64,000 bases of DNA, taken from NCBI RefSeq assembly GCF_042466415.1, contig NZ_JAXHCH010000002.1:310001-374000 (forward strand), in the 5' to 3' direction. Position numbers and translations under genes: made by a program. The stretch is from Albirhodobacter sp042466415. GTDB lineage: Bacteria; Pseudomonadota; Alphaproteobacteria; Rhodobacterales; Rhodobacteraceae. Of this stretch, positions 36,475-45,012 are shown in pieces. The notes below the pieces were generated by a model that saw only the letters and a list, made by a program, of their open reading frames with translations, searched no databases and had not been told where the DNA came from. Each line of letters starts with the position of its first letter. The stretch's first letter is position 1.

Positions 36475-37677
36475 TTATGTCAGCGATGCACAAAACGCCT
36501 TGATCCGCGCGCAAGCCTCAGTCAGCGCGACGTCACTCGTAGCGTAGCTGATGCGGAAGTTGGGTGAAAGACCGAAGGCCGCGCCGAAAACAACCGCAAT
36601 ATTTGCTTCTTCCAAGAGGGCATTGGCGAAGGCCTCGTCATCCGTGATCCGCGTGCCCGCAGGTGTGGTTTTGCCGATCAGCCCCTCGATCGAGGGGTAG
36701 ACGTAGAACGCGCCCTCCGGTGTCGGGCAATCGATCCCCGCGCAATCGTTCAGGCCCGCGACAACAAGATCACGGCGGCGTTGGAACACGGCGCGGCTCT
36801 CGCCGAGATACTCTTTCGGGCCTGTTAGCGCCTCAAGGGCGGCCCACTGGCTGATTGTGCAAGGGTTCGAGGTGGATTGCGATTGGATTTTGCGCATCGC
36901 GGCGATCAATTCAACAGGGCCCGCAGCATATCCGATCCGCCACCCTGTCATCGCATAGGCCTTCGACACGCCATTGCAGGTCAACGTGCGCTCATAAAGC
37001 TTTGGCTCGACCTCAGCGGGGGTCGCGAATTTGAAATCCCCGAAGGCGAGATGCTCATACATGTCATCCGTCATCACCCAGACATGCGGGTGACGCAGCA
37101 ACACATCCGTCAGTGCCTTAAGCTCCGCCGCGGAATAGCCTGCGCCGGATGGGTTGGAAGGCGAGTTGAACAAGAACCACTTGGTTTTTGGCGTGATCGC
37201 TGCCTCCAAAGCCTCCGCAGAAATTTTGTAGCCGCGCGATTTCTCGCCCTCGACAAACACCGGCGTGCCGCCGCCGATTTTGACCATATCGGGATAGCTG
37301 ACCCAGTACGGTGTAGGGATCACGACCTCATCGCCCGGATTGAGGGTGGCCATGAACGCGTTGAACAAGATCTGCTTGCCGCCCGTGCCGACAGAAACTT
37401 GCGCGGTGGTATACTCTAGCCCGTTTTCCGCTTTGAACTTCGCGCAAATCGCGCGCTTTAGCTCAATGATCCCGTCCACAGCCGTGTAGCGCGTTTTACC
37501 CGCCTCGATCGCGTCAATCGCGGCATTGCGGATGTTTTCAGGGGTGTCGAAATCAGGCTCGCCGGCGGAGAGGCTGATGATATCGCGCCCTGCCGCCTTC
37601 AACTCCTGCGCCTTATTGGTCATCGCAATCGTGGGTGAAGGTTTTACGCGGGCGAGCGTATCGGACAAAAACGCCAT
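36475..37677 (-). CDS. aatA: Aspartate aminotransferase (class I, alphaproteobacterial type)
   Basis: 400 residues from the ATG at 37677; the longer frame to 38097 overlaps the regulator gene and is ignored. PLP enzyme with AGEPDFDTPENI near the N-terminus, YTAVDGIIELKRAI, FNSPSNPSGAGYS, and the PLP-Lys block TCNGVSKAYAMTGWRIGYAAG; the C-terminus carries the substrate Arg (SPNFRISYATS). It interconverts aspartate and oxaloacetate, perhaps also prephenate as in related Ibeta enzymes. It is divergent from the XRE gene with 91 bases between. Confidence 0.92.
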   Translation of the reverse strand: MAFLSDTLARVKPSPTIAMTNKAQELKAAGRDIISLSAGEPDFDTPENIRNAAIDAIEAGKTRYTAVDGIIELKRAICAKFKAENGLEYTTAQVSVGTGGKQILFNAFMATLNPGDEVVIPTPYWVSYPDMVKIGGGTPVFVEGEKSRGYKISAEALEAAITPKTKWFLFNSPSNPSGAGYSAAELKALTDVLLRHPHVWVMTDDMYEHLAFGDFKFATPAEVEPKLYERTLTCNGVSKAYAMTGWRIGYAAGPVELIAAMRKIQSQSTSNPCTISQWAALEALTGPKEYLGESRAVFQRRRDLVVAGLNDCAGIDCPTPEGAFYVYPSIEGLIGKTTPAGTRITDDEAFANALLEEANIAVVFGAAFGLSPNFRISYATSDVALTEACARIKAFCASLT

Positions 37678-37768
37678 TTCAGCAACTCCGGTTTGTATCT
37701 TCCGGCTCGAACTCTTAGGCTTCCGGCCAAGACCGATCAAGTTTATTTCTTTACCCATAAGGAGAACG

Positions 37769-38152
37769 ATGATGGATGCCGAACAGCCTGAGCAGTGGTT
37801 TAGCGATGCAGCAGCAACGTTCGGGGATCGCTTGGCGGCGGCGCGCGAGGGCGCGGGGCTGAGCCAAGAGGATCTTGCGTTGCGGCTGGGTGTGCGGTTG
37901 ACGACGTTGCAGGCATGGGAAGATGACGGCGCGGAGCCGCGCGGCAACCGGTTGCAGATGCTCGCGGGGATGCTAAATGTCTCGCTTATGTGGTTGATGT
38001 CGGGCGAGGGCGAGGGCGTTGACGGGCCGAGCAACAGCGGCACCGAGGATGGCGAAAAAGCCACGCTGCGCCGTGAATTGCGCGATCTGCGCCGCACGTT
38101 GGAAGCGGTAAGCGCCCGAATGATTGCGCTGGAAGACCGGCTGGAGGACTAA
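37769..38152 (+). CDS. XRE-family helix-turn-helix protein
   Basis: 127 residues, with two adjacent ATGs (37769, 37772) after an AAGGAGA ribosome site. The helix-turn-helix is residues 18-72 (FGDRLAAAREGAGLSQEDLALRLGVRLTTLQAWEDDGAEPRGNRLQMLAGMLNVSLMWLMSGEG), with a C-terminal coiled coil (LRRELRDLRRTLEAVSARMIALEDRLED). It binds DNA presumably as a dimer; targets are unknown, though the divergent aminotransferase promoter is an obvious candidate. Its stop is followed immediately by the sdhE ATG. Confidence 0.85.
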   Translation: MMDAEQPEQWFSDAAATFGDRLAAAREGAGLSQEDLALRLGVRLTTLQAWEDDGAEPRGNRLQMLAGMLNVSLMWLMSGEGEGVDGPSNSGTEDGEKATLRRELRDLRRTLEAVSARMIALEDRLED

Positions 38153-38476
38153 ATGACTGAGAAAGACGTCGATCCGACACTTGAAGTGATCGCACCACCG
38201 TTCGAGCAACGCGAAGCGCGGCTCAAGCGGATGCAAATGCGTAGCTGGCGTCGCGGGATCAAGGAGATGGATCTGATCTTGGGTCCTTTCTCGGAAGCCC
38301 ACCTCGCGCAGATGAGCACGGCCGAGCTTGATCTCTATGATCAGCTTTTGACGGAAAACGATCAAGAGCTCTACCCTTGGGTGTCGGGCGCGGCCCCCAC
38401 GCCGGAGGTTTATCTCGATCTGATCACCGTCATCTCGGCTTTCGCCCGCGCGCGGCACACGCCCAAACCCGCCTGA
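38153..38476 (+). CDS. sdhE: Succinate dehydrogenase assembly factor SdhE
   Basis: 107 residues. Family signature LKRMQMRSWRRGIKEMDLILGPF (the RGxxExD-type surface of SdhE/SDH5), followed by LDLYDQLLTENDQELYPWVSG. These proteins insert FAD into the flavoprotein subunit of succinate dehydrogenase. The earlier name CptB (antitoxin) refers to the same family. It starts directly after the XRE gene stop, so the two are cotranslated. Confidence 0.88.
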   Translation: MTEKDVDPTLEVIAPPFEQREARLKRMQMRSWRRGIKEMDLILGPFSEAHLAQMSTAELDLYDQLLTENDQELYPWVSGAAPTPEVYLDLITVISAFARARHTPKPA

Positions 38477-38524
38477 GATCTGCGTAGCAAGCGCGGTAGG
38501 CGTCTGCGTTTGCTGCGCTCGGGG

Positions 38525-38812
38525 TTATCGAAGTTTCGTCATCTCGGTGATGATAACACTGTCGACCGCGCCCTGCGTCGCGCGGGCGTGTTCGGCCATG
38601 TGCGGAGCCTTGCGGTGGGCGAGCCAGAGTTCGCGCGTCTCCCAAATTTCGTAAAATACGAACGATCCGGGCCGATTATTATCACTGTGCAGGTCATATT
38701 GCATACAACCCTCCTCAAGCCGTGTCGGGGCAATCAAGCGATGCAATGCCTCGCGCAGCAGATCTTCCTTGCCTTGGGCCGCGGTGATTTGTGCTAAGAT
38801 GATCAAAGACAT
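38525..38812 (-). CDS. Antibiotic-biosynthesis-monooxygenase (ABM) domain protein
   Basis: 95 residues from the ATG at 38812 with a good GGAGGG ribosome site; the longer frame adds a basic leader without one. The dimeric alpha/beta-barrel ABM pattern is clear: ILAQITAAQGKEDLLREALHRLIAPTRLEEGCMQYDLHSDNNRPGSFVFYEIWETRELWLAHRKAPHM. Members of this YgiN-like group act as quinol monooxygenases or signalling-molecule processing proteins; no substrate can be named. Convergent with sdhE. Confidence 0.85.
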   Translation of the reverse strand: MSLIILAQITAAQGKEDLLREALHRLIAPTRLEEGCMQYDLHSDNNRPGSFVFYEIWETRELWLAHRKAPHMAEHARATQGAVDSVIITEMTKLR

Positions 38813-38998
38813 GGAAATTTCCCTCCGGAGGCTCCGCCGCCCATGCGCCGCGCGTAAGCGGGCACTGCGCCGATTTCGCACCATCCTACCAAGGTTCTGA
38901 CAATTTAGGTGGAATTTTAGTCCGGTTTTAGGCGCTTAACTCCGTGTTTGCATTTTTCCGCCATAAACGCTGTGGGAAGCGGACGACGGAGATATAAA

Positions 38999-39496
38999 AT
39001 GACGATTCAAACACCCGTTTTGGAAGCCCCTATGCCGGGGCTGATGGCTGGATATCTCGAAAGCCTATCGCTTGTGGAGCGATTGCACCGGTTGTTGCTC
39101 GATGTCATCAAGGATGAGTTCGAACGGCTGAATATTCTGGAAATCAATCCGGTTCAGGCGCTTTTACTGTTCAATATCGGCCATCACGAGGTGACGGCAG
39201 GCGAACTTAAAACGCGCGGCTACTACCAAGGCTCGAACGTCAGCTATAACCTCAAAAAACTCGTTGAGACGGGGTATATGAGCCATCAGCGGTGCGAACT
39301 GGATCGACGTTCGGTGCGCGTCCGGTTGACGCAAAAGGGGCGATGCCTGCGCGATCAGGTGTCGGATCTCTTCCAACGCCACGCGGATGGCATGGAAAGC
39401 CGCAAAATCATTGGCGCGCCGGCCATGGAGGAGGTCAATCAGGTTCTTCGCCGGATGGAACGCTACTGGACCGACCAAATCCGCTACATCTACTAG
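38999..39496 (+). CDS. MarR/LdtR-type winged-helix regulator
   Basis: 165 residues from the ATG at 38999. Winged helix with VIKDEFERLNILEINPVQALLLFNIGHHEVTAGELKTRGYYQGSNVSYNLKKLVETGYM and wing HQRCELDRRSVRVRLTQKG, the alphaproteobacterial group that includes LdtR, a regulator of L,D-transpeptidases and stress tolerance in Liberibacter. Targets here are unknown; no neighbouring L,D-transpeptidase gene was seen. The 114 bases before it form a relatively AT-rich region. Confidence 0.8.
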   Translation: MTIQTPVLEAPMPGLMAGYLESLSLVERLHRLLLDVIKDEFERLNILEINPVQALLLFNIGHHEVTAGELKTRGYYQGSNVSYNLKKLVETGYMSHQRCELDRRSVRVRLTQKGRCLRDQVSDLFQRHADGMESRKIIGAPAMEEVNQVLRRMERYWTDQIRYIY

Positions 39497-39606
39497 TCGG
39501 GCGCTACGGGCGGCCTGATTGCCGCCCGCGCCGATTGGGGCGCGTCGTCTTAACCGCGCCCCGAAGTGTTGCCAGAGCCCCCGACGTCTTACCGGAGGGC
39601 CGAGTG

Positions 39607-39638
39607 CTTACCAGTGACCGGCGGTCTTACCAGTGACC
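39607..39638. repeat. Short direct repeat at the 3' end of gloA
   Basis: TTACCAGTGACC occurs at 39608-39619 and 39627-39638, 19 bases apart, each preceded by C. The second copy is the end of gloA (GHW-stop on the minus strand); the first is a duplicate beyond the stop. Too short to name an element. Confidence 0.6.
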
Positions 39639-40049
39639 TGTGTTTTCCATGCTCGCCCAAGGCTCCTGCGGAGCGAGAGCATCGCCGTTTTGCAAAAGCT
39701 CAATCGAAATATTGTCGGGCGAGCGGACAAACGCCATATGCCCGTCCCGCGGAGGGCGGTTGATGATCACCCCATTTGCCGCGAGATGGGCGCAGGTGTC
39801 ATAAATATTATCGACCCCATAGGCGAGGTGCCCGAAATGGCGGCTGTCGGAGGGGAGGGCATCGTCGCCATCCCAGTTGTAGGTCAGCTCAACTGGACAA
39901 TCGGGTTGGTTCGGGGGCGCCATGAAAATCAGGGAAAACCGCCCCTTTTCATTGTCCATCCGCTTCGTTTCTTCCAAGCCCAAAAGACGGAAGAACGCCA
40001 TCGACGCCTCAAGATCTTTTACGCGTACCATCGTATGAAGATATTTCAT
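39627..40049 (-). CDS. gloA: Lactoylglutathione lyase (glyoxalase I)
   Basis: 140 residues. Two-module VOC fold with the metal ligands in order: His near residue 5 (KYLHTMVRVKDL), Glu in VELTYNWDGD, His in HFGHLAYGVDN and Glu in DNISIELLQ. The arrangement matches glyoxalase I, which converts the methylglyoxal-glutathione adduct to S-lactoylglutathione. Its last codons, for HW and the stop, are part of a 13-base sequence repeated 19 bases downstream (see repeat). Confidence 0.9.
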   Translation of the reverse strand: MKYLHTMVRVKDLEASMAFFRLLGLEETKRMDNEKGRFSLIFMAPPNQPDCPVELTYNWDGDDALPSDSRHFGHLAYGVDNIYDTCAHLAANGVIINRPPRDGHMAFVRSPDNISIELLQNGDALAPQEPWASMENTGHW

Positions 40050-40114
40050 TGCTTTCCCTTTGCATTGATCGCAATCGCATCAGACTTAGGCTATCTCGCG
40101 CCGAGATCAAACCG

Positions 40115-41524
40115 TCAGAATTTTGTTCGCAGACCGAGGCCAGCGGCAAGTTCCTCTCCGGTAAACCGGCTCACGTTGCTGCGTGTGCGGCTCGTCTCGA
40201 TCGTCCATTCGGGCGTCACGCCCGCGAAGGACCAGTCGGCGCGTCGTATCGAGACGCGCATCGCCACTGTGTCGTCACGGCGACCGCCGTCGGGATGCAT
40301 CCCGAGGAAACTGTAATCGCGGTAGATAGATCGTTGCGCAGAGACTTCGGCGGTGAGTGAGACACCTGCAATCGGTGAATTGGGCGTGAAACCGACGCGC
40401 CCGCGCAACCGTTCCATGCGCGTATTGGCAGAGGTGGAATTCTGCGTGAGCCAAACCACGCCCGTGCGCAGGTGTCCTGCCTGAAAGATTTCCGTGCCGC
40501 GCTCAACGCCGAAGGTCCATAGCGTATCTTTGCGGCTGTTGATGTAACGGCGATGCTCCAAACTGGAGGAGACCGTCCAGTTGACGTCGCGGCCAAATCC
40601 CAAGCGGCCCGATATCCCGCGGCCTGTCCATAGCGCGTCGCCGCCCTGCCAATAGCGCGACACATGGCCCGAAACCTCCACGCGGCCAAGCTTCGTCTCT
40701 CGCAGGTGGCTCATCTCGGGGCGCAGGTAAACGGCCGCGAAATCGCTACTTTCTATCGGTTCGCGCAGGGTGCCGCCCGTCGACGGATCGACCGTCTCGC
40801 GCATCGGATCACCGTCGAGTTCAACCTGACGTGTCCAGATCAACGCGCCAAGGGTGGTGCGCGATGTCTCGGTCGTTGCGATCCTGTAATGGGCCGAGAG
40901 GTTCGCCGTGGCCTCAATACCGGATAATGCCATCGCATCCGTGCTGAGGACGCCGACGGCGGTGAACCCTTCAATGCGGTTCTCGGCGGAGGTTGATCCG
41001 CCGTTCACATTTGACGAGGGACGGATCGAAAAGCCGCCCGAGATCTGCCACGGGTTGATCTGTTGCACGGTGGCAAGATCCTGAGTGGCTTGTGCTTTTG
41101 CCTGCGCGTTTGGGGCGTTTAACGCCGACAGACGCGTCCAGCCGTTTGCGGCAAACCAACGTTGCTGCGAAACGGCGATTTTCGCTGCGAGAACCGAGGT
41201 CTCATAGCGTTGTACCTTACTCTGCGCCGCATCATAGGCTCGCCGCGCAGTGACGCGCGCAGCGTCTTGCGACAGCGGGGTGGGGCGTGCCTCAAACCAG
41301 AGCTTTGTTTGCAAAAACAAGGCCAGCGCATCATCTGGCGCGCGCGCCAAAATGGCCTCCGTCAGGGCCATCGCTTGGGCGCGTTGGCCTGACGCGTAGG
41401 CTTCTGATGCGCCGCGTTGGAGTTGGGCGAGACTGGCTTGCGAGACATCCACAACCTGCGCCGCCAACTGCGCGGGCGCGAGCAGGGCCGCGACCGTTAG
41501 CAGATGTCGAAGCCGTCGAAACAT
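40115..41524 (-). CDS. Slam-like outer-membrane protein (TPR plus beta-barrel)
   Basis: 469 residues from the ATG at 41524. A signal peptide (LRHLLTVAALLAPAQLAAQ) leads into a helical TPR-like region to about residue 150 (ALAEAYASGQRAQAMALTEAILARAPDDALALFLQTKL). From about 160 the sequence alternates in beta-barrel style (SGGFSIRPSSNVNGG, GRVEVSGHVSRYW, LRTGVVWLTQ, VGFTPNSP) and ends in Phe. This is the layout of Slam/DUF560 proteins, which move lipoproteins to the cell surface. Directly upstream, 31 bases away, is a lipoprotein gene of the kind Slams export, which supports the call. No sequence search was run, so an unrelated barrel is possible. Confidence 0.6.
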   Translation of the reverse strand: MFRRLRHLLTVAALLAPAQLAAQVVDVSQASLAQLQRGASEAYASGQRAQAMALTEAILARAPDDALALFLQTKLWFEARPTPLSQDAARVTARRAYDAAQSKVQRYETSVLAAKIAVSQQRWFAANGWTRLSALNAPNAQAKAQATQDLATVQQINPWQISGGFSIRPSSNVNGGSTSAENRIEGFTAVGVLSTDAMALSGIEATANLSAHYRIATTETSRTTLGALIWTRQVELDGDPMRETVDPSTGGTLREPIESSDFAAVYLRPEMSHLRETKLGRVEVSGHVSRYWQGGDALWTGRGISGRLGFGRDVNWTVSSSLEHRRYINSRKDTLWTFGVERGTEIFQAGHLRTGVVWLTQNSTSANTRMERLRGRVGFTPNSPIAGVSLTAEVSAQRSIYRDYSFLGMHPDGGRRDDTVAMRVSIRRADWSFAGVTPEWTIETSRTRSNVSRFTGEELAAGLGLRTKF

Positions 41525-41555
41525 GGAACAACTGACCGCAGGCTTTCGGGCGGCC

Positions 41556-42497
41556 TTACTGCGCCACATTATCGCAGACGGCGGCCGTCGAGGTGTTGCA
41601 TTGCTCCAAGATGAACACGCCGCGCTCGAGCTCGTTTTCGATGTCTGGCGTGACATTGGTCAGCGAGATGCCGCCGGCGACCCATTGCGCGTTGTCGCCC
41701 CCGAAGACACCGGCATAACTCCCTACGCCTGTCTCGTCTTCCCATTCCGTACCGCCTTCAAAAGTGCCGTCTTCTGCGATATCGGTCGGGACCAGAACGA
41801 TTGTCGGCAGGGCGAGGCCGGTATCCACGATCGAGCGGTCATAGATCGAGCCGTTCACGGAGTCGTTTTGGAAGTTTGCGTTGAGGAAGACTTGGCCCTC
41901 GATCCGCGCGGCCTGATTTGGATAGAGCGAGAGGTCGGCGTCTTCCGGCACCGGCACGGGCAGCAAGACGCTCGTTGTATCGCCCGCTGAGACGCCACCG
42001 TTCCAAAGACCTGCATAGCGCCCCGCGTAGGATACCTGACCTGCTGCGGGCCCCGTGCCGATTTCTGGTGCGTCGAAGTCGCCGCTGCGTGTGTAAAGCG
42101 CGCCGTTGAAGACCCTGTTGAACTGGCCACCATCGCCGGCAACCACGGCCGACACAACCCCGTCCGACGATTGGGCGGCTAACCCGATAAACATGCGGTC
42201 AAGGGCATCTTCCTGAATTGAATAGGCCTCAAACCCTTCAACATCCAGGGATTCCGTGCGGGTGTAAGTCACGGTTTCAGGTGTTGAATCCAACGTAAGG
42301 CCAGTGATCGTCAACGTCCCGTCTTGATAGCTATACGCTTCAAGATCATTCGCGATATCCGTGGGCACGGCATCATCCGTGACGGTTTCGGTCGTGTCCT
42401 CATCCGTCGTCTCGCTATCGGGCACAAAGCTCGCAGGAGCGCCGCTACAAGCGGCAAACGTCATGACACACAGCAATGGGGGGATAATCTTAAACAT
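41556..42497 (-). CDS. TbpB-like surface lipoprotein (candidate Slam substrate)
   Basis: 313 residues. Lipoprotein signal peptide with lipobox FAAC-SG at about residue 17, then an acidic Thr-rich spacer (PDSETTDEDTTETVTDDAVP), then a Gly-rich beta domain. The C-terminal part matches the TbpB barrel signature: GTGPAAGQVSYAGRYAGLWNG, VNGSIYDRSI and GVGSYAGVFGGDNAQWVAGGISL, where the family has a Gly-Tyr-Phe-Gly...Ala...Gly-Gly motif. Such proteins bind iron or haem carriers at the surface, or occur as secreted haemophores. It is the first gene of the pair with the Slam-like barrel. Ligand unknown. Confidence 0.7.
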   Translation of the reverse strand: MFKIIPPLLCVMTFAACSGAPASFVPDSETTDEDTTETVTDDAVPTDIANDLEAYSYQDGTLTITGLTLDSTPETVTYTRTESLDVEGFEAYSIQEDALDRMFIGLAAQSSDGVVSAVVAGDGGQFNRVFNGALYTRSGDFDAPEIGTGPAAGQVSYAGRYAGLWNGGVSAGDTTSVLLPVPVPEDADLSLYPNQAARIEGQVFLNANFQNDSVNGSIYDRSIVDTGLALPTIVLVPTDIAEDGTFEGGTEWEDETGVGSYAGVFGGDNAQWVAGGISLTNVTPDIENELERGVFILEQCNTSTAAVCDNVAQ

Positions 42498-42561
42498 ATT
42501 TGCTCGCCTCGGCTTTTTGCGAAAGACTGCCCATGCGGCGGGGTTTAGTCAACGGATAGTG

Positions 42562-42588
42562 AACGGTCGTGACTTCTGTGTGACCGTT
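42562..42588. repeat. Imperfect-spacing inverted repeat upstream of the surface lipoprotein gene
   Basis: AACGGTC (42562-42568) and GACCGTT (42582-42588) are exact inverted arms 13 bases apart, about 65 bases upstream of the lipoprotein start. It could be an operator or a weak hairpin; no known motif is matched. Confidence 0.3.
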
Positions 42589-42659
42589 AAGCCACCGCTT
42601 GGATCGAAAGATGCATCGCGCTGGTGCGTGATCGATGGCAGCTCAGAAGGGGTGATCAT

Positions 42660-42703
42660 ACGCGTTGAGACTGTAGCACTAACACGTTGAGACTGTAGCA
42701 CTA
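42660..42703. repeat. 22-base tandem duplication upstream of thyA
   Basis: Two adjacent 22-base units (42660-42681 and 42682-42703) differ at a single base (ACGCGTTG versus ACACGTTG at the start). They lie about 55-100 bases before the thyA start and look like a recent local duplication. Confidence 0.75.
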
Positions 42704-42756
42704 AGAGGCTATGAACGATCCCATACGGAGAGCGCAAACGGGAAGGAACCGGGACA

Positions 42757-43590
42757 TTGCAGCAGTATCATGAGGCCCTACGCACTGTGCTCGAACAGGG
42801 CGAGCCTTCGGCGGATCGGACTGGAACCGGCACCCTCTCGTATTTCGGTCTGCAATCGCGCTATCCGTTGAAGGATGGCTTTCCGTTGGTCACAACCAAA
42901 AAGCTGCACCTGCGATCGATCATACACGAGCTTTTGTGGTTTTTGTCGGGCGATACCAACATCGGCTATCTGAAAGCGAATGGCGTCAGCATTTGGGATG
43001 AATGGGCCGACGAGAACGGCGATTTGGGGCCGGTTTACGGGCACCAGTGGCGATCCTTCCCCGCGCTTGTGCCTGCGGATGCGGATAAAGATGGCCAGCC
43101 GCTCTATTTCGGGACAGGAATTGACCAGATTGCGCAGCTTGTCGAGACGATCAAATCCAACCCCGACAGCCGCCGTTTGATCGTATCGGCGTGGAATCCG
43201 GCGGATGTGCCGCGCATGGCTTTGCCACCGTGTCATACGATGTGGCAGGTGCGCGTGCTCAACGGGCGGCTGCATTTGCAACTGTATCAACGGTCTGCCG
43301 ATATGTTCCTTGGGGTGCCGTTCAACATCGCCTCCTATGCTTTGCTACAGCTGATGCTCGCCCATGTGACGGGCACCGAGCCGGGCGATTTCGTGCATAC
43401 TTTGGGCGATGCACATATCTATTCCAATCATTTGGAGCAGGTCGACTTGCAACTCTCGCGCAGCCCCAAGCCCTTGCCGCAGATCAAGATCAAGCGCGAT
43501 GTCGCCTCGATTTTTGAGTTCAAATATGAAGATTTCGAAGTGATCGGCTATGATCCTGATCCCGCGATCCGCGCGCCGGTGGCGGTGTAA
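42757..43590 (+). CDS. thyA: Thymidylate synthase
   Basis: 277 residues; starts at a TTG codon (42757) with a GGAAGGAACC ribosome region upstream, because no in-frame ATG fits. Conserved blocks: DRTGTGTLSYFGLQSRYPLKDGFPLVTTKKLHLRSIIHELLWFLSGDTN, the catalytic Cys in LPPCHTMWQV, QRSADMFLGVPFNIASYALL, and the C-terminal RAPVAV. It methylates dUMP with methylene-tetrahydrofolate, producing dihydrofolate, which the next gene product reduces. The folA start is two bases after its stop. Confidence 0.96.
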   Translation: MQQYHEALRTVLEQGEPSADRTGTGTLSYFGLQSRYPLKDGFPLVTTKKLHLRSIIHELLWFLSGDTNIGYLKANGVSIWDEWADENGDLGPVYGHQWRSFPALVPADADKDGQPLYFGTGIDQIAQLVETIKSNPDSRRLIVSAWNPADVPRMALPPCHTMWQVRVLNGRLHLQLYQRSADMFLGVPFNIASYALLQLMLAHVTGTEPGDFVHTLGDAHIYSNHLEQVDLQLSRSPKPLPQIKIKRDVASIFEFKYEDFEVIGYDPDPAIRAPVAV

Positions 43591-43592
43591 CC

Positions 43593-44069
43593 ATGATCAC
43601 ACTTATCGTTGCACGGGCGCAAAACGGGGCTATCGGACGTTCAGGGACGATCCCTTGGGATGTGCCGGAAGATTTGAAGTTCTTTCAACGCGAGACATTG
43701 GGCGGGGCCTTGATCATGGGTCGCAACACTTGGGAAAGCTTGCCGGTCAAGCCGTTGCCAAAACGTCTGAATATCGTGGTGTCTTCTGATCCCACGCTGG
43801 CCGAAACGGTGGCCCCGTCGATCGAGGCCGCGATCAAAATTGCCCATGATCAGGGCTATCAACGTCTTTACGGCATCGGCGGCGCGCGGATTTACCGCGA
43901 GATGCTGCCGCTTGCGCACAGGCTTTTGATCTCCGAGGTCGCGATCAGTGTTGAGGACGCGGATACGTTCTTCCCGTCGATCGACGGGCAGGGATGGACG
44001 GCGATCAACCAACGCGACTTGCGCGCGCAAGATCCCGCCTGCCACATGTGCGAATACTTGCGCGGGTAA
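43593..44069 (+). CDS. folA: Dihydrofolate reductase
   Basis: 158 residues. Signature: LIVARAQNGAIGRSGTIPWDVPEDLKFFQRETLGGALIMGRNTWESLP with the substrate-binding Asp in the PEDLKFF block, then the NADPH site LYGIGGARIYREMLP. It reduces dihydrofolate to tetrahydrofolate and recycles the thymidylate synthase product, so thyA-folA is a functional operon. Ends seven bases before the convergent hydrolase. Confidence 0.95.
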   Translation: MITLIVARAQNGAIGRSGTIPWDVPEDLKFFQRETLGGALIMGRNTWESLPVKPLPKRLNIVVSSDPTLAETVAPSIEAAIKIAHDQGYQRLYGIGGARIYREMLPLAHRLLISEVAISVEDADTFFPSIDGQGWTAINQRDLRAQDPACHMCEYLRG

Positions 44070-44076
44070 GCCGCCT

Positions 44077-44922
44077 CTAGGGCTTGCGCGCGGCGCAAGC
44101 CTCTAGCCAAGCACGCACGCAGGCGACGGCGTTCGGCTCGTCAAGAAACGGGATATGCGCACGGTCGGGAATTTCTGCAAAACCCATGTCGGGGCGCCGC
44201 GTGCGCATTTTGCCGGCGGTCTCGGCACTCAATAAATCCGAATTTGCACCGCGGATCAACGCGAGTGGCAGGCCGGCGCAGGCGTCAAACAAGGGCCATG
44301 CGCTTGGCACCTCATCGCCTTGAAACGCCGCAAGAAAACTCTCGCGCAGGCTCGGATCATAATTGATTTTGAGACCAGCGTCCGTTGCGGTGTAATGGCG
44401 CTCGACCTCCTCCATCCACCGGCTGTGGGGCACATTGGCAAAGCCGCTCATCAGCTTGGGCAGGCGCTCCGCAAGCTCTTGCGCGGTCTTGGCGGCAGGG
44501 TTGCGACCGAGATAGTCGAAGATTTTATGCAGGCCGGCGGAATCGAGCTCCGGCCCGACGTCGTTGAGGCATAGGCCAAGCATCCGCGGCTTGGCTGTCG
44601 CGGCGAGATACATCCCGATCAGCCCGCCGCGCGACGTCCCCAAAATCGCGGCCTGCTCAATCCTCAAATGATCAAGCAATTGCAAGGCGTCAGCCGCCTC
44701 GCGCGGAACCGTGTAACTGTCAGCGCCGGTCCAATCTGATCCGCCGCGCCCGCGATAATCCATGCGGATCAGTCGGTATCCGGCGAGGTAGGGGGCGATG
44801 TAATCGAAATCCGCGCCAGTGCGCGTGAGGCCGGAGAGGGCCAGCACGGGCACGCCTGCGCCAGAGTCGCGATAGGCAATCCTCGCGCCGTCGTCAGCGG
44901 TAAAAATGCTTGGCTGTGCCAT
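44077..44922 (-). CDS. Alpha/beta-hydrolase
   Basis: 281 residues. Alpha/beta-hydrolase fold: oxyanion region ALSGLTRTGADFDYIAPYL, YRLIRMDYRGRGGSDW, nucleophile elbow AILGTSRGGLIGMYLA (GTSRG with the Ser), a late Asp region (LALIRGANSDLLS) and the catalytic His in IPDRAHIPFLDEP. This matches the small-esterase and peptidase-like hydrolases; the substrate is unknown. It converges with folA. Confidence 0.85.
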   Translation of the reverse strand: MAQPSIFTADDGARIAYRDSGAGVPVLALSGLTRTGADFDYIAPYLAGYRLIRMDYRGRGGSDWTGADSYTVPREAADALQLLDHLRIEQAAILGTSRGGLIGMYLAATAKPRMLGLCLNDVGPELDSAGLHKIFDYLGRNPAAKTAQELAERLPKLMSGFANVPHSRWMEEVERHYTATDAGLKINYDPSLRESFLAAFQGDEVPSAWPLFDACAGLPLALIRGANSDLLSAETAGKMRTRRPDMGFAEIPDRAHIPFLDEPNAVACVRAWLEACAARKP

Positions 44923-45012
44923 ATGTGATCCCTGAGTGATGCCGCCCTTACGCCATCTTGGCGTGGTGCGGACAGCGGCGCAAGCGGGCCTTTACGCGTT
45001 CAAAGGGATGTG

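Noticed and set aside
39540..39640. CRISPR-like repeats near gloA
   Set aside because: Only two copies of a 13-base word, no spacer regularity and no cas genes.
39695..39702. TTTGCAAA octamer inside gloA as a PccR site
   Set aside because: It lies in coding sequence away from any start and is expected by chance in a window this size.
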